In this document: positions 29,194 to 37,312 of the stretch, in pieces
Position numbering within the stretch: the stretch's first letter is position 1
How the letters are laid out: each line of letters opens with the position of its first letter
From: an uncultured Bacilli bacterium
GTDB lineage: Bacteria; Bacillota_I; Bacilli_A; RF39; UBA660
Direction of reading: 5' to 3'
DNA: 64,000 bases
NCBI GenBank assembly: GCA_947626095.1
Contig: CANQQV010000010.1
Span: 1-64,000 of the forward strand
The notes under the pieces: generated by a model
What the model was told of the DNA's origin: nothing
Databases searched by the model: none
What the model saw: the letters and a program-made list of their open reading frames with translations, nothing else
Translations under genes and position numbers: made by a program

Positions 29194-29222
29194 ATTATAG
29201 CAAGAAAGTTCGGTGAAATCAA
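29194..29222 (-). promoter_or_regulatory. Promoter of the S10 superoperon
   Basis: On the minus strand: -35 TTGATT (29217-29222), 17-nt spacer, extended -10 TGCTATAAT (hexamer 29194-29199). No other strong promoter was seen in the short gaps down to rplQ. Confidence 0.8.
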
Positions 29223-29243
29223 GCCTAAATTGAATTTTTAAAT

Positions 29244-29275
29244 AAAAAAAATTAGAATTCATTATAATTCTAACT
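29244..29275 (-). terminator. Intrinsic terminator of the lipoprotein gene
   Basis: On the minus strand: TTAGAATT / AATTCTAA stem (29266-29273 and 29252-29259), then eight T. Confidence 0.8.
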
Positions 29276-29293
29276 TTTTAAATTTCTTAATTT

Positions 29294-30037
29294 TTATTTT
29301 TCTTGAGCTTCAACGATGTTAATTTTCTCACATTGCTTTGTTTCGCTATTATAAGTATATTCATTTTCACAAGTAATAGTTGGATCTACTTCTTTAGTTA
29401 TTGTACATTTATTATTATTTAATGTGCCTTCTTCGCAAGTATATGTTGTTTTGGGAGTTGCTGTCTTATGACATTGACCATTTACTTCTTTTGTACCTGA
29501 TTGACAAGTTTGTTTATCAATAAAGCTAACTTCTGCTACGACTATATCCACGCACACTCCATCTTTAAATCGCGAACAAGCTGAATTATAGCATTTACCT
29601 TCGTCAACAAAAGCTGAGCTTTCCATTTCTTCTCCGTTAACCCACTTGTATGAACCTCTATCGTATTCCTTAGTTAACTCACAAACTTTTTGAGTCTCTT
29701 TATCATATGTTTCAGTGCTTATGCATATATTTCCGCTTAAAGTATAATCTTTATCACAAGTTTTAGTAGATTTAGCAGCTAAAGTTTCGGTTTTAGTACA
29801 TTTTCCATCTTTTAAAGCATAATCTGTTTCACACTTAGTTGTGCCTTCAGTTGTTAAAACAATTTCACATTTATCGTCTTTTAATGTTCCCTCTTCACAA
29901 TATAATTGTTTATTTGTTTCCGGAGTAGAACTACCTGTTGGAGTATTATCAGTGTTTGAAGATGATTCCTTTTTGTCTCCACAACCTATTAATAGTAACA
30001 ATATAATTATTAAAATAATGCTTTTTTTATATTTCAT
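29294..30037 (-). CDS. Cysteine-rich lipoprotein with short repeats
   Basis: 247 residues. The start MKYKKSIILIIILLLLIGCG has a lipobox ending in Cys 19, so the protein is predicted to be lipid-anchored outside the membrane. A Ser/Thr linker follows. The rest repeats a short unit with paired cysteines, such as CEEGTLKDDKC, CETDYALKDGKC, CDKDYTLSGNIC and CEEGTLNNNKC. The spacing suggests disulfide-linked turns, as in growth-factor-like repeats, but the family is not clear. Start at 30037 is chosen for a proper signal length; ATG 30061 adds eight residues and has no ribosome binding site. Confidence 0.75.
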   Translation of the reverse strand: MKYKKSIILIIILLLLIGCGDKKESSSNTDNTPTGSSTPETNKQLYCEEGTLKDDKCEIVLTTEGTTKCETDYALKDGKCTKTETLAAKSTKTCDKDYTLSGNICISTETYDKETQKVCELTKEYDRGSYKWVNGEEMESSAFVDEGKCYNSACSRFKDGVCVDIVVAEVSFIDKQTCQSGTKEVNGQCHKTATPKTTYTCEEGTLNNNKCTITKEVDPTITCENEYTYNSETKQCEKINIVEAQEK

Positions 30038-30076
30038 ATATATACTTCTTTCTTTTTTCATTTATTTATATATTTT

Positions 30077-31573
30077 TTATAATAATATTTCTGTATCTTT
30101 CATTTCTTTAGGAACCGCAATGTCCATATAAGATAGCAAGGTTGGGGCGAAACTATATAAATCACCATTATTTAGTTTGACTTTTTTATCTAGAATAATG
30201 AATGGAACCGGACTGGTGGTATTTCGCGTGATTATTTCATTATCACGATTAATAATGGTATCTGTTTTAGCATGACTACTTACTATTATGACTTTATAAA
30301 AGTTTTCTTCGGCTGTTTCTAATAGTTTGCCTAGACAAATATCAACGGCTTGTAAGCCATTTATGGTAGCTCCATAATTACCAGTATGACCTACTTCGTC
30401 GGGGTTAGCAAAATTAACAAGAATAAAGTCATAATCTTTTTCCATACATTCAATGGCTGTTTTAGAAATAGCTAGGGAACTCATTTCTGGTTTCATATCA
30501 AAGCTATCAACGACTGGTGAGTCAACACAGAAAACATCGCAGTTATTGATATTATTGTATTTTTCACCATTAATGAAATAACTCATGGGATAGGTTTTAA
30601 CACTTTCGTAGATATGAGCTTGATTTAAACCAAGTTCTGATAAATATTCACATAACGTATGATTGACAGCTTTTGATTCGAAGAAATAGTTACGACTTAA
30701 GTTCTTATCTATTTCATATAAACTATATATCTTAATATTAGTGGAATAAGTATCAAACTCAATAAAATCTTTATTGAGCATAGCATTAAGAAGTTGTAAT
30801 TGGTTTTCTTTACTAAAACTTAAGAATAGAAAAGCATCACTTGGTTGTAAATTAGTAAAGTTACGAGTTTTTAAAGGTGGTAAATATTCATCAGTTATAT
30901 TTTTCTCATAACATCTATCGATTGTTTGTCCTAAGTTACCCGCTTCAATACCTTTACCAGTATAAAGTAAATCGTAATACATTTTAGTACGGGCATAATC
31001 CTTAGTGTAATCCATAGCATAGTATCTACCACAAACGGAAGCGATAAAAATATTATCAGTTATTAAATGGTTAATACTCTTAATATATTTATATACGGAA
31101 TAACGATCGGAATCTTTACCATCAGCGACTAGATGTAAATATATATTATTTTTTAATTCGTAGTTTTTTAATAATTCAAGAAATGATTGAAGGTGTTTGA
31201 TATGTGATGAAACGCCTCCATCAGATATTAGAAAGTTAAGATGAAGATTTTTAGCACTATTACTTTTTAAATATTCAATCATTTCGTTAAACTTACCATT
31301 GTATTTTAAACGTTCTTTTTGAAATATCTCATTAACATCGGCCAAACGATTGGAAGTTAAACGACCAGCACCAATTAATTTATGACCTAAGGCACTACTT
31401 CCAGGTTGACCTTCAGGCAAATTAGCTGATGGACCACTAGCTTTTAGTAAACAATGAGGATATTCGTTCCATATATTGATAAAATTATTCATTCCGGCAT
31501 TTTTTACAGCATTACCATAAGCATCTTCACGCATACCGAAACCATCTAATATAATAGCTAATATTTTTTTCAT
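30077..31573 (-). CDS. Degenerate homologue of cofactor-independent phosphoglycerate mutase
   Basis: 498 residues, close to the usual 510 of GpmI, and homologous throughout. The fold markers are present: LDGFG (Asp 10), the Ser 60 region (GSSALGH for GNSEVGH), GRYYAMD, KPEMS, and NPDEVGHTG. However, many catalytic positions are changed: GVHSH is GVSSH, GRD is GKD, the second Arg after GRYYAMD is Tyr, the substrate motif FRPDR is FSKEN, ADHGN is SSHAK, and the His of TAHTTNPVP is Asn. These changes remove metal ligands and phosphate-binding arginines known from the Geobacillus enzyme. It lies after tpiA, as gpmI does in glycolytic operons. Activity is doubtful. Start 31573 follows AGGAG. Confidence 0.85.
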   Translation of the reverse strand: MKKILAIILDGFGMREDAYGNAVKNAGMNNFINIWNEYPHCLLKASGPSANLPEGQPGSSALGHKLIGAGRLTSNRLADVNEIFQKERLKYNGKFNEMIEYLKSNSAKNLHLNFLISDGGVSSHIKHLQSFLELLKNYELKNNIYLHLVADGKDSDRYSVYKYIKSINHLITDNIFIASVCGRYYAMDYTKDYARTKMYYDLLYTGKGIEAGNLGQTIDRCYEKNITDEYLPPLKTRNFTNLQPSDAFLFLSFSKENQLQLLNAMLNKDFIEFDTYSTNIKIYSLYEIDKNLSRNYFFESKAVNHTLCEYLSELGLNQAHIYESVKTYPMSYFINGEKYNNINNCDVFCVDSPVVDSFDMKPEMSSLAISKTAIECMEKDYDFILVNFANPDEVGHTGNYGATINGLQAVDICLGKLLETAEENFYKVIIVSSHAKTDTIINRDNEIITRNTTSPVPFIILDKKVKLNNGDLYSFAPTLLSYMDIAVPKEMKDTEILL

Positions 31574-31610
31574 TTTCATTCTCCTATTAACATAATAGCA
31601 CAATTAGAAA

Positions 31611-31650
31611 GCAAAAAAAAGAAATTACAATGCGATAAAGTAATTTCTTG
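31611..31650 (-). terminator. Terminator after the Spo0A-like gene
   Basis: On the minus strand: AAGAAATTAC / GTAATTTCTT stem (31640-31649 and 31619-31628), 11-nt loop, then eight T. Confidence 0.8.
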
Positions 31651-31651
31651 G

Positions 31652-32413
31652 TTAATATGATGTTCTTCCTTGTTCCATCATTATTTTATCAACGATAATA
31701 GCGATGAATTCACCATTAGTTGGTTTGGTTTTATAATAATCGACACAACTGGAAAATAGTTCGTTAGAGTATTCATAATTCCCACGGTCCCAACCAGTTT
31801 CAATAGCACTTCTAATTGACCGTTCAATACAACTTTCTTTTTTAGAAAATGATTTGGCTAACATCGGATATATCTCTTTAGTGATTGAAGTTAGCAAGCT
31901 TGGTTCTAAGTAACATTCATAAATAGCTTTGCGAAGATAGTGAAAGCCATTTTTATCAGGAGCGATACCTAGTTTCTTTAGAATTTCCGATACTTTGTCA
32001 TAAATAGATAGCTTTTGATAATTGTACTTTTCGTTCTTTCTTTTAATTTCTTCTAAAGAAAGAATTAAATCAGAAACAGAGTAATTTTTAGGAATAATAT
32101 TAAATAATTGATAATCACTGGTTGTCATATTATAACAATCTAATTTAATATTATCGATAACGATTGTTCGTGATAACAGGTATTTATTAGAATACTTAGT
32201 TAATAAACTTAAAATATCTTCACCAGGTAGAGTTCCATCAATAATGATAGCATCAATAGTTGAATTGATATCGTTGATAATATTTAAAGCATCTTTATAA
32301 TTATCAGTTGTATATTTGATGATAACTTCTGTAGATATTTTACTTATTTCTTCTTTTAGCCTTTTAGCTTCTGCGATACTACATACTACCAATGTGTTTA
32401 TATTGTTTTTCAT
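31652..32413 (-). CDS. Spo0A-like response regulator with altered receiver domain
   Basis: 253 residues. The C-terminal half (about 140-250) matches the Spo0A DNA-binding domain: a GFHYLRKAIYECYLEPSLL segment, SITKEIYPMLAKSF, ERSIRSAIETGWDRGNYE and KPTNGEFIAIIVDKI correspond to conserved Spo0A sequence. The N-terminal half has receiver-like spacing with Asp 59 in AIIIDGTLPG, but the acidic pair expected near residue 11 is replaced (VVCSIAEA), so metal-dependent phosphorylation may be lost. Spo0A controls entry into sporulation in Bacilli and Clostridia. It lies between tpiA and the phosphoglycerate mutase homologue, an unusual place. Because of the receiver changes it may be Spo0A itself or a derived regulator. 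Confidence 0.88.
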   Translation of the reverse strand: MKNNINTLVVCSIAEAKRLKEEISKISTEVIIKYTTDNYKDALNIINDINSTIDAIIIDGTLPGEDILSLLTKYSNKYLLSRTIVIDNIKLDCYNMTTSDYQLFNIIPKNYSVSDLILSLEEIKRKNEKYNYQKLSIYDKVSEILKKLGIAPDKNGFHYLRKAIYECYLEPSLLTSITKEIYPMLAKSFSKKESCIERSIRSAIETGWDRGNYEYSNELFSSCVDYYKTKPTNGEFIAIIVDKIMMEQGRTSY

Positions 32414-32473
32414 ATCTAATTTCTCTTTCTATAATGATATTTTATTACGACTCTTTTTGGTATTATGTTATAT

Positions 32474-32482
32474 TTTGTCGAC
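32474..32482. promoter_or_regulatory. Possible 0A box upstream of the Spo0A-like gene
   Basis: TTTGTCGAC differs at one of nine positions from the 0A box consensus TTTGTCGAA. It lies about 60 bases before the start of the Spo0A-like gene and touches the tpiA stop codon. Autoregulation is inference from one site. Confidence 0.35.
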
Positions 32483-33249
32483 TAAATAAATTTTTGGTAT
32501 TTTTGATAAATTTCTTTTAATATGTCGATATTAGTAGAGCTCTCTCCTATTATAACTCCACTGATATTTTCATTCTGGGATAGATATTCAATATTTTGTT
32601 CATTAATACTACCACCATATAATATAGGAATGGTAGTTTGATAGTTATTTTCGATAATACTACTTATAAACTTAACATTATTATTTAATTCGTCCATATT
32701 AGGTATTTCTCCACTACCTATTGACCATACAGGTTCATAGACGATTATTAGTTCATTAAGAATTTCTTTGGATAGTTTATGTAAAAGATTTAATTGTTGG
32801 TTTAAAACTTTTTGTGTCTGATTATTTAGCTTGTCGTTTTTATCTTCGCCAATAAAATATATAGGCTTTATATGGTTATTATAAGCATTAACTATTTTAT
32901 CGATTAAGGTATTTTCAGTCTCATTTAAAATATTACGACTTTCGTGATGACCAATCAAGGCATACGAAACGTTCATCGATTTTAATTGTTCAGCGCTATT
33001 TTCTCCTGTATAAGCGCCATTACTATACATCGATATCTCTTGACTGCCAAGTTTATAATCAGTATTTTCAAAAATATATAAATAAGTAGTTGGAGGGCAT
33101 AGAATTAATTCAATTTTATCTGATTTTTCTAAAGAAGATATTTGATCTTTAATTAAGAGAAAGTCTTCTTTAAGTAATAAAGATTTAAAATTACAGATAA
33201 AATATTTTTTAGATATCTTCGATGTTGTCAATCGCAGGTAATCCTTCAT
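32482..33249 (-). CDS. tpiA: Triosephosphate isomerase
   Basis: 255 residues. Interconverts dihydroxyacetone phosphate and glyceraldehyde 3-phosphate. Catalytic residues are in place although surroundings are divergent: Asn and Lys in CNFKSL, His in ALIGHHESR, Glu in YEPVWSIGSG, and the phosphate-binding YGGSI. It overlaps pgk by 41 bases if the ATG at 33249 is used. An in-frame TTG at 33231 after GAAGG would give a more usual N-terminal length. It forms an operon with pgk. Confidence 0.93.
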   Translation of the reverse strand: MKDYLRLTTSKISKKYFICNFKSLLLKEDFLLIKDQISSLEKSDKIELILCPPTTYLYIFENTDYKLGSQEISMYSNGAYTGENSAEQLKSMNVSYALIGHHESRNILNETENTLIDKIVNAYNNHIKPIYFIGEDKNDKLNNQTQKVLNQQLNLLHKLSKEILNELIIVYEPVWSIGSGEIPNMDELNNNVKFISSIIENNYQTTIPILYGGSINEQNIEYLSQNENISGVIIGESSTNIDILKEIYQKYQKFI

Positions 33250-34396
33250 TTATTATATATTCTAAGGTTGCTCCTCCACCTGTTGAAAGGTATGTAAATT
33301 TTTCACCTAATTTAAAGTGTTTAACAGCACTTACGCCATCACCACCACCAACGATTTTAATAGCGTTAGTGTTGACGATGTTATTAAGTAATTCTCTAGT
33401 ACCAGTGGCAAAACGAATATCTTCGTATTTACCAGCGGTTCCGTTAACAAAGATTGTTTTTGAATTGTCGATTATTTCTTTATATTTATTAATTGTTCTC
33501 ATCCCGATGTCTAAGATCATGTCGTCTTCTTCAACTTTATCAATACTAACGTGTTCAATATAGTCTTTGTTGTATTCGCGACCGACAATTGCATCTACTG
33601 GTAACATAATTTTATCTTTATAAGTTATTAATAAATCTTTTAATTTAGATATTACTTCAGGGTCTTTAGTACGTAAAGAATTACCCACATTAAAGTTTAA
33701 GGTAGCCAAACAAGAGTTAGCTATACCTCCCGTTAATAGTAAGTGATCACATTTAGGTAGTAAGGCTTCGATTAAGGCAACTTTGTCTTCAACTTTAGCA
33801 CCACCCATAACAATGGTAAATGGTTTTTCGGCATTTAAAACGTATTTATCTAACATTTCCATTTCATGTTCAACTAAGAAACCAATACAATTTGGTAAGT
33901 ACTTAGCTACGCCATAAGTTGAGGCGTGTTTACGATGAGCTGAGCCAAAAGCATCTAGGCAGAAGACATCAGCTAGGCCAGCCCAATATGTAGCTAGTTG
34001 AGCATCATTGCCACTTTCTAATTTATTTGGAACATCTTCAAAACGAGTATTTTCTAAAACCATTATTTCACCAGGGTTCATATTTTCAATTTTAGCTTCT
34101 AAATATAAACTACGAGGTTGTTTAGAGAAAATAACTTTAGTTTGAACTAGTTTTTGTAAATGTTCAGCAATAGGAGCTAGTGAGTTTTTCTCTTTATCTT
34201 CTTCAGTTTTTACTTTACCAAAGTGCGATAAAATTATTATTTTAGCTCCTTGTTTAACTAAGTATTCAATAGTATTTAAAGAAGCAATTATTTTGCTGTC
34301 ATCTAAGATAACACCATTTTCAACTGGAACATTAAAATCGCATCTTAATAATACTCTTTTATTTCTTACATCGACGTCTTGAATTCTTTTTTTCAT
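33209..34396 (-). CDS. pgk: Phosphoglycerate kinase
   Basis: 395 residues. Transfers phosphate from 1,3-bisphosphoglycerate to ADP. N-terminal signature VLLRCDFNVPVENG, the hinge and nucleotide-binding GGAKVEDK, and the C-terminal GGGDGVSAVKHF and LSTGGGATLE are present. It has its own strong promoter, although it follows gap. Confidence 0.97.
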   Translation of the reverse strand: MKKRIQDVDVRNKRVLLRCDFNVPVENGVILDDSKIIASLNTIEYLVKQGAKIIILSHFGKVKTEEDKEKNSLAPIAEHLQKLVQTKVIFSKQPRSLYLEAKIENMNPGEIMVLENTRFEDVPNKLESGNDAQLATYWAGLADVFCLDAFGSAHRKHASTYGVAKYLPNCIGFLVEHEMEMLDKYVLNAEKPFTIVMGGAKVEDKVALIEALLPKCDHLLLTGGIANSCLATLNFNVGNSLRTKDPEVISKLKDLLITYKDKIMLPVDAIVGREYNKDYIEHVSIDKVEEDDMILDIGMRTINKYKEIIDNSKTIFVNGTAGKYEDIRFATGTRELLNNIVNTNAIKIVGGGDGVSAVKHFKLGEKFTYLSTGGGATLEYIINEGLPAIDNIEDI

Positions 34397-34412
34397 ACCA
34401 TCACCATAATTT

Positions 34413-34441
34413 ATTATAAAATATGTCTAAAACATGTTCAA
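34413..34441 (-). promoter_or_regulatory. Promoter of pgk-tpiA
   Basis: On the minus strand: -35 TTGAAC (34436-34441), 17-nt spacer, -10 TATAAT (34413-34418), close to the sigma-A consensus. Confidence 0.8.
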
Positions 34442-34462
34442 TTTTTATGTTTTTTTCTTTAC

Positions 34463-34487
34463 AGAAAAAAGTGTCTAAAGACACTTA
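34463..34487 (-). terminator. Intrinsic terminator of gap
   Basis: On the minus strand: AAGTGTC / GACACTT stem (34480-34486 and 34469-34475), 4-nt loop, then TTTTTT. The gap stop codon (34485-34487) overlaps the stem. Confidence 0.8.
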
Positions 34488-35498
34488 TTTATTAATATTA
34501 AATAATTTCTTAGCAGTACGCATCATTTGAGCGGTATAACCCATTTCATTATCGTACCAAGCAACGACTTTAACAAGTTGTTTGCCGTCACTTTCTAAGA
34601 CATTAGTTAATAAGCCATCAACTGTAGCACCGACTTTTTTACCAAGAATATCACTAGATACAATTGGGTCCATAGTGAATTTTAAAGTTTCACTTTGATT
34701 GTTAGTAAACAATGTGTTGATTTCTTCAACTGTCGTATTACGTGATAATTCTAATGTAACATCTACGACTGAACCATCTGATACAGGAACACGGAAAGCG
34801 TTACCATCCATTTTACCTAGTAAGCTTGGAATTACTAAACCGATAGCACTAGCAGCACCAGTAGATGCTGGAACAATATTCATAGCGCAAGCACGGCCAC
34901 GACGAGCTTTGATACCTTTGTTATGAGGAATATCTAGAGTTGCTTGATCGTTAGTATAAGCGTGAACAGTTGTCATGTATCCTTTAACAATACCAATATT
35001 ATCTTCTAAAACTTTTAATACTGGAGCTAGACAGTTAGTTGTACAAGAAGCAGCAGAAATTATTTCTTCTGTGCCATCTAAAGTATCGGAGTTAACGTTA
35101 TAAACGATAGTTTTCATATCACCTTTACCTGGAGCAGAAATAATTACTTTCTTAGCACCAGCTTCAATGTGTTTATGAGCATCTTCATATTTAGTGAAGA
35201 TTCCAGTACATTCTAAGACGACGTCAACACCAAGTTCACCCCAAGGAAGATTAACTGGATCTTTTTCAGAATATACTTTAATTCTTTTAGTTCCTTTAAT
35301 TACTAATTCATCGCCTTCGAAGTTAATAATATCTTCATGGAATGAACGATGATTAGTATCATATTTTAATAAATATGCTAGTGTTTCTGCATCTGTTAAA
35401 TCGTTGATAGCAACGACATCAAAATCGCTTCCAGTGATCATTTCACGGAATGCTAAACGGCCAATACGACCAAATCCATTAATTGCTACTTTTATCAT
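34485..35498 (-). CDS. gap: Glyceraldehyde-3-phosphate dehydrogenase
   Basis: 337 residues. NAD-dependent oxidation of glyceraldehyde 3-phosphate. NAD-binding start VAINGFGRIGRLAFRE, catalytic Cys in SAASCTTNCLAP, and the C-terminal WYDNEMGYTAQM. It follows the TGS-kinase gene by 17 bases, probably on the same transcript, and ends in a terminator before pgk. Confidence 0.97.
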   Translation of the reverse strand: MIKVAINGFGRIGRLAFREMITGSDFDVVAINDLTDAETLAYLLKYDTNHRSFHEDIINFEGDELVIKGTKRIKVYSEKDPVNLPWGELGVDVVLECTGIFTKYEDAHKHIEAGAKKVIISAPGKGDMKTIVYNVNSDTLDGTEEIISAASCTTNCLAPVLKVLEDNIGIVKGYMTTVHAYTNDQATLDIPHNKGIKARRGRACAMNIVPASTGAASAIGLVIPSLLGKMDGNAFRVPVSDGSVVDVTLELSRNTTVEEINTLFTNNQSETLKFTMDPIVSSDILGKKVGATVDGLLTNVLESDGKQLVKVVAWYDNEMGYTAQMMRTAKKLFNINK

Positions 35499-35515
35499 AT
35501 TCTACCTCTTTCTTT

Positions 35516-37186
35516 CTAATCATAGTATTCAAAGACACTTTTGCCTATGAATTCTCTTAATATGGATTCATCAGTAACATAATCTGAAGGAATTGTAAAG
35601 AAACCTCTTAAGAAGTTTATCAAACGACGAGCTTCATTATAAGCACTAGAATTACTTTTTACGGAATATAGTAATGGTTCAACAAAGACTTTTAAGACGC
35701 CAACTTCATATACTAGTGAAGTATTAACAATCTTATCGACTTTGTTAATGAATGGGAAGATATATTTTTCTTCACCAGCTCTGACGGTATTCCAGTAATC
35801 AATTGTTGCACCAACATCAGTTGCTCTAGTTCTATTATCTCTAACAATTCTTCGCATTAATCTTAAATCAGTTGTGGAAATATAATTATGTCTATCTATA
35901 TTTATTGGAATAAATGGGCTTAAATATACTTTGTATTTTAGCTTTGGATCTAAATCAGGAGTCATAGCATCATTAATACAATGTAAGCCTTCCATTATAA
36001 CTATAGCATTATCACTTAATTTAATTGGTTCTTTTTCATATTCTTTTTCACCAGTTACAAAGTTGTAAGTTGGTAATGATACTTTTTTTCCATCTAATAA
36101 ATCTTTTAATTGCTTATTTAATAGTTTTAAGTCTAAAGCTTCTAAACATTCAAAATCGTAATTACCTTCAGCATCCTTCGGAGCATTTTTACGATCTTTA
36201 AAATAGTTATCAACTGATATCATTAAGACATCATAACCACGACTACGTAATTGTAAGGTTATTTTTTTAGTTGTAGTTGTCTTGCCAGATGATGATGGAC
36301 CAGCAACTAGGACATAACGAGCTTTCTTAGCTAAAACATCATCGACTAGTTCATGAATACGGTTATCAAAATCAGTTTCAGCGATTTTAATAAAGTTTTC
36401 AATCTTACAATCAGAAATCAATTTATTTAAATCAGCGATAAATGGAACATTTAAAGACTTAATCCAAGCTTTAGAATCTTCAAAACATTTAATAACGTTT
36501 TGATAATGAATATATTCTGGAACTTTAAATTTAGTTGTTAAGGAAGGAAACATTAAAACTAATTTGTTTTCACTTAAGTAAACTAAATCATATTTATTTA
36601 AACAACCTGTTGAATAAGGTAAATCAGAATAAAAATAATTAATATAATTACGTAGTTTATGAACAGTTACTATGTTATTAGTTAAGTTATGAATATTCTG
36701 GGCTTTCTCAGTGGCTTTAACACGATTGTAATAACTTATAGCTTCTTTCTTTTCAACATTTAATGCATAAATTCGTTCATCGTTGGCAATTATTTCATTC
36801 ATTTTCGTTTTTAACTTTTTAGCGTCATTTAAAGTAAATTTCTTTTCACTAATAATAGTCATATGTAGACCATTAGCAATAGAATGGTCGAATGTTACTT
36901 CATATCCTTCACCAAAAGTTTCTTTTAAAGCGACTTCTGTAACAAATTGTAAACCACATTTATTTATTTTAAAGCCGTTAATTGTCGTATAATCAATAAA
37001 ATTTAATTTAGTTGCACGATTAATCTTGGTATCCATAGGAACAGTTTCATTATCTATTTCAACCCCTACAATACGATTATTCATTTTAGGTTGATATAAT
37101 TTGCTTAGTTCATAGATTGTTGTTCCTTTTTCAATCTCAATTACAGTACCATCATTAAAAGTTACGTTTGTTCTGTTTGATGACAT
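35516..37186 (-). CDS. TGS-domain nucleoside (uridine) kinase
   Basis: 556 residues. The N-terminal TGS domain (VTFNDGTVIEIEKGTTIYEL, residues 7-65) is as in threonyl-tRNA synthetase. A middle domain recalls the ThrRS editing module but lacks a clear zinc-binding set. The C-terminal kinase domain (from about 285) has Walker A AGPSSSGKTTTTKK and follows the uridine kinase/phosphoribulokinase family (SVDNYFKDR, EGLHCIND). This three-part protein is widespread in Firmicutes as a putative uridine kinase of uncertain substrate. It precedes gap and probably shares its transcript. Confidence 0.88.
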   Translation of the reverse strand: MSSNRTNVTFNDGTVIEIEKGTTIYELSKLYQPKMNNRIVGVEIDNETVPMDTKINRATKLNFIDYTTINGFKINKCGLQFVTEVALKETFGEGYEVTFDHSIANGLHMTIISEKKFTLNDAKKLKTKMNEIIANDERIYALNVEKKEAISYYNRVKATEKAQNIHNLTNNIVTVHKLRNYINYFYSDLPYSTGCLNKYDLVYLSENKLVLMFPSLTTKFKVPEYIHYQNVIKCFEDSKAWIKSLNVPFIADLNKLISDCKIENFIKIAETDFDNRIHELVDDVLAKKARYVLVAGPSSSGKTTTTKKITLQLRSRGYDVLMISVDNYFKDRKNAPKDAEGNYDFECLEALDLKLLNKQLKDLLDGKKVSLPTYNFVTGEKEYEKEPIKLSDNAIVIMEGLHCINDAMTPDLDPKLKYKVYLSPFIPINIDRHNYISTTDLRLMRRIVRDNRTRATDVGATIDYWNTVRAGEEKYIFPFINKVDKIVNTSLVYEVGVLKVFVEPLLYSVKSNSSAYNEARRLINFLRGFFTIPSDYVTDESILREFIGKSVFEYYD

Positions 37187-37214
37187 TTAATACACCCTTT
37201 CGTATTCTAATGTA

Positions 37215-37220
37215 ATTATA
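37215..37220 (-). promoter_or_regulatory. -10 element of the TGS-kinase/gap transcript
   Basis: On the minus strand TATAAT is 29 bases before the start codon at 37186. I see no good -35 hexamer at the usual spacing. Confidence 0.45.
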
Positions 37221-37286
37221 CTATATATTTAGAATAAATGTATATTTTTTTAGATTGATAAATTTTATATAAAATAATTATTATGC

Positions 37287-37292
37287 TATAAT
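37287..37292 (+). promoter_or_regulatory. Extended -10 promoter of the NlpC/P60 gene
   Basis: TGCTATAAT (hexamer 37287-37292) is 20 bases before the start at 37313. The -35 region is poor, as is usual for extended -10 promoters. Confidence 0.6.
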
Positions 37293-37312
37293 TTTCTTAG
37301 TCGAGGTGGCTT

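Noticed and set aside
29061-29293. Possible tRNA or small RNA gene between rpsJ and the lipoprotein gene
   Set aside because: No tRNA-like arms or T-loop sequence; promoter, leader and terminator explain the space.
34419-34435. ATGT-TTTAG-ACAT inverted repeat in the pgk promoter spacer as an operator
   Set aside because: The arms are only 4 bp and such short palindromes are common in AT-rich DNA; no match to known CggR or Rex sites.
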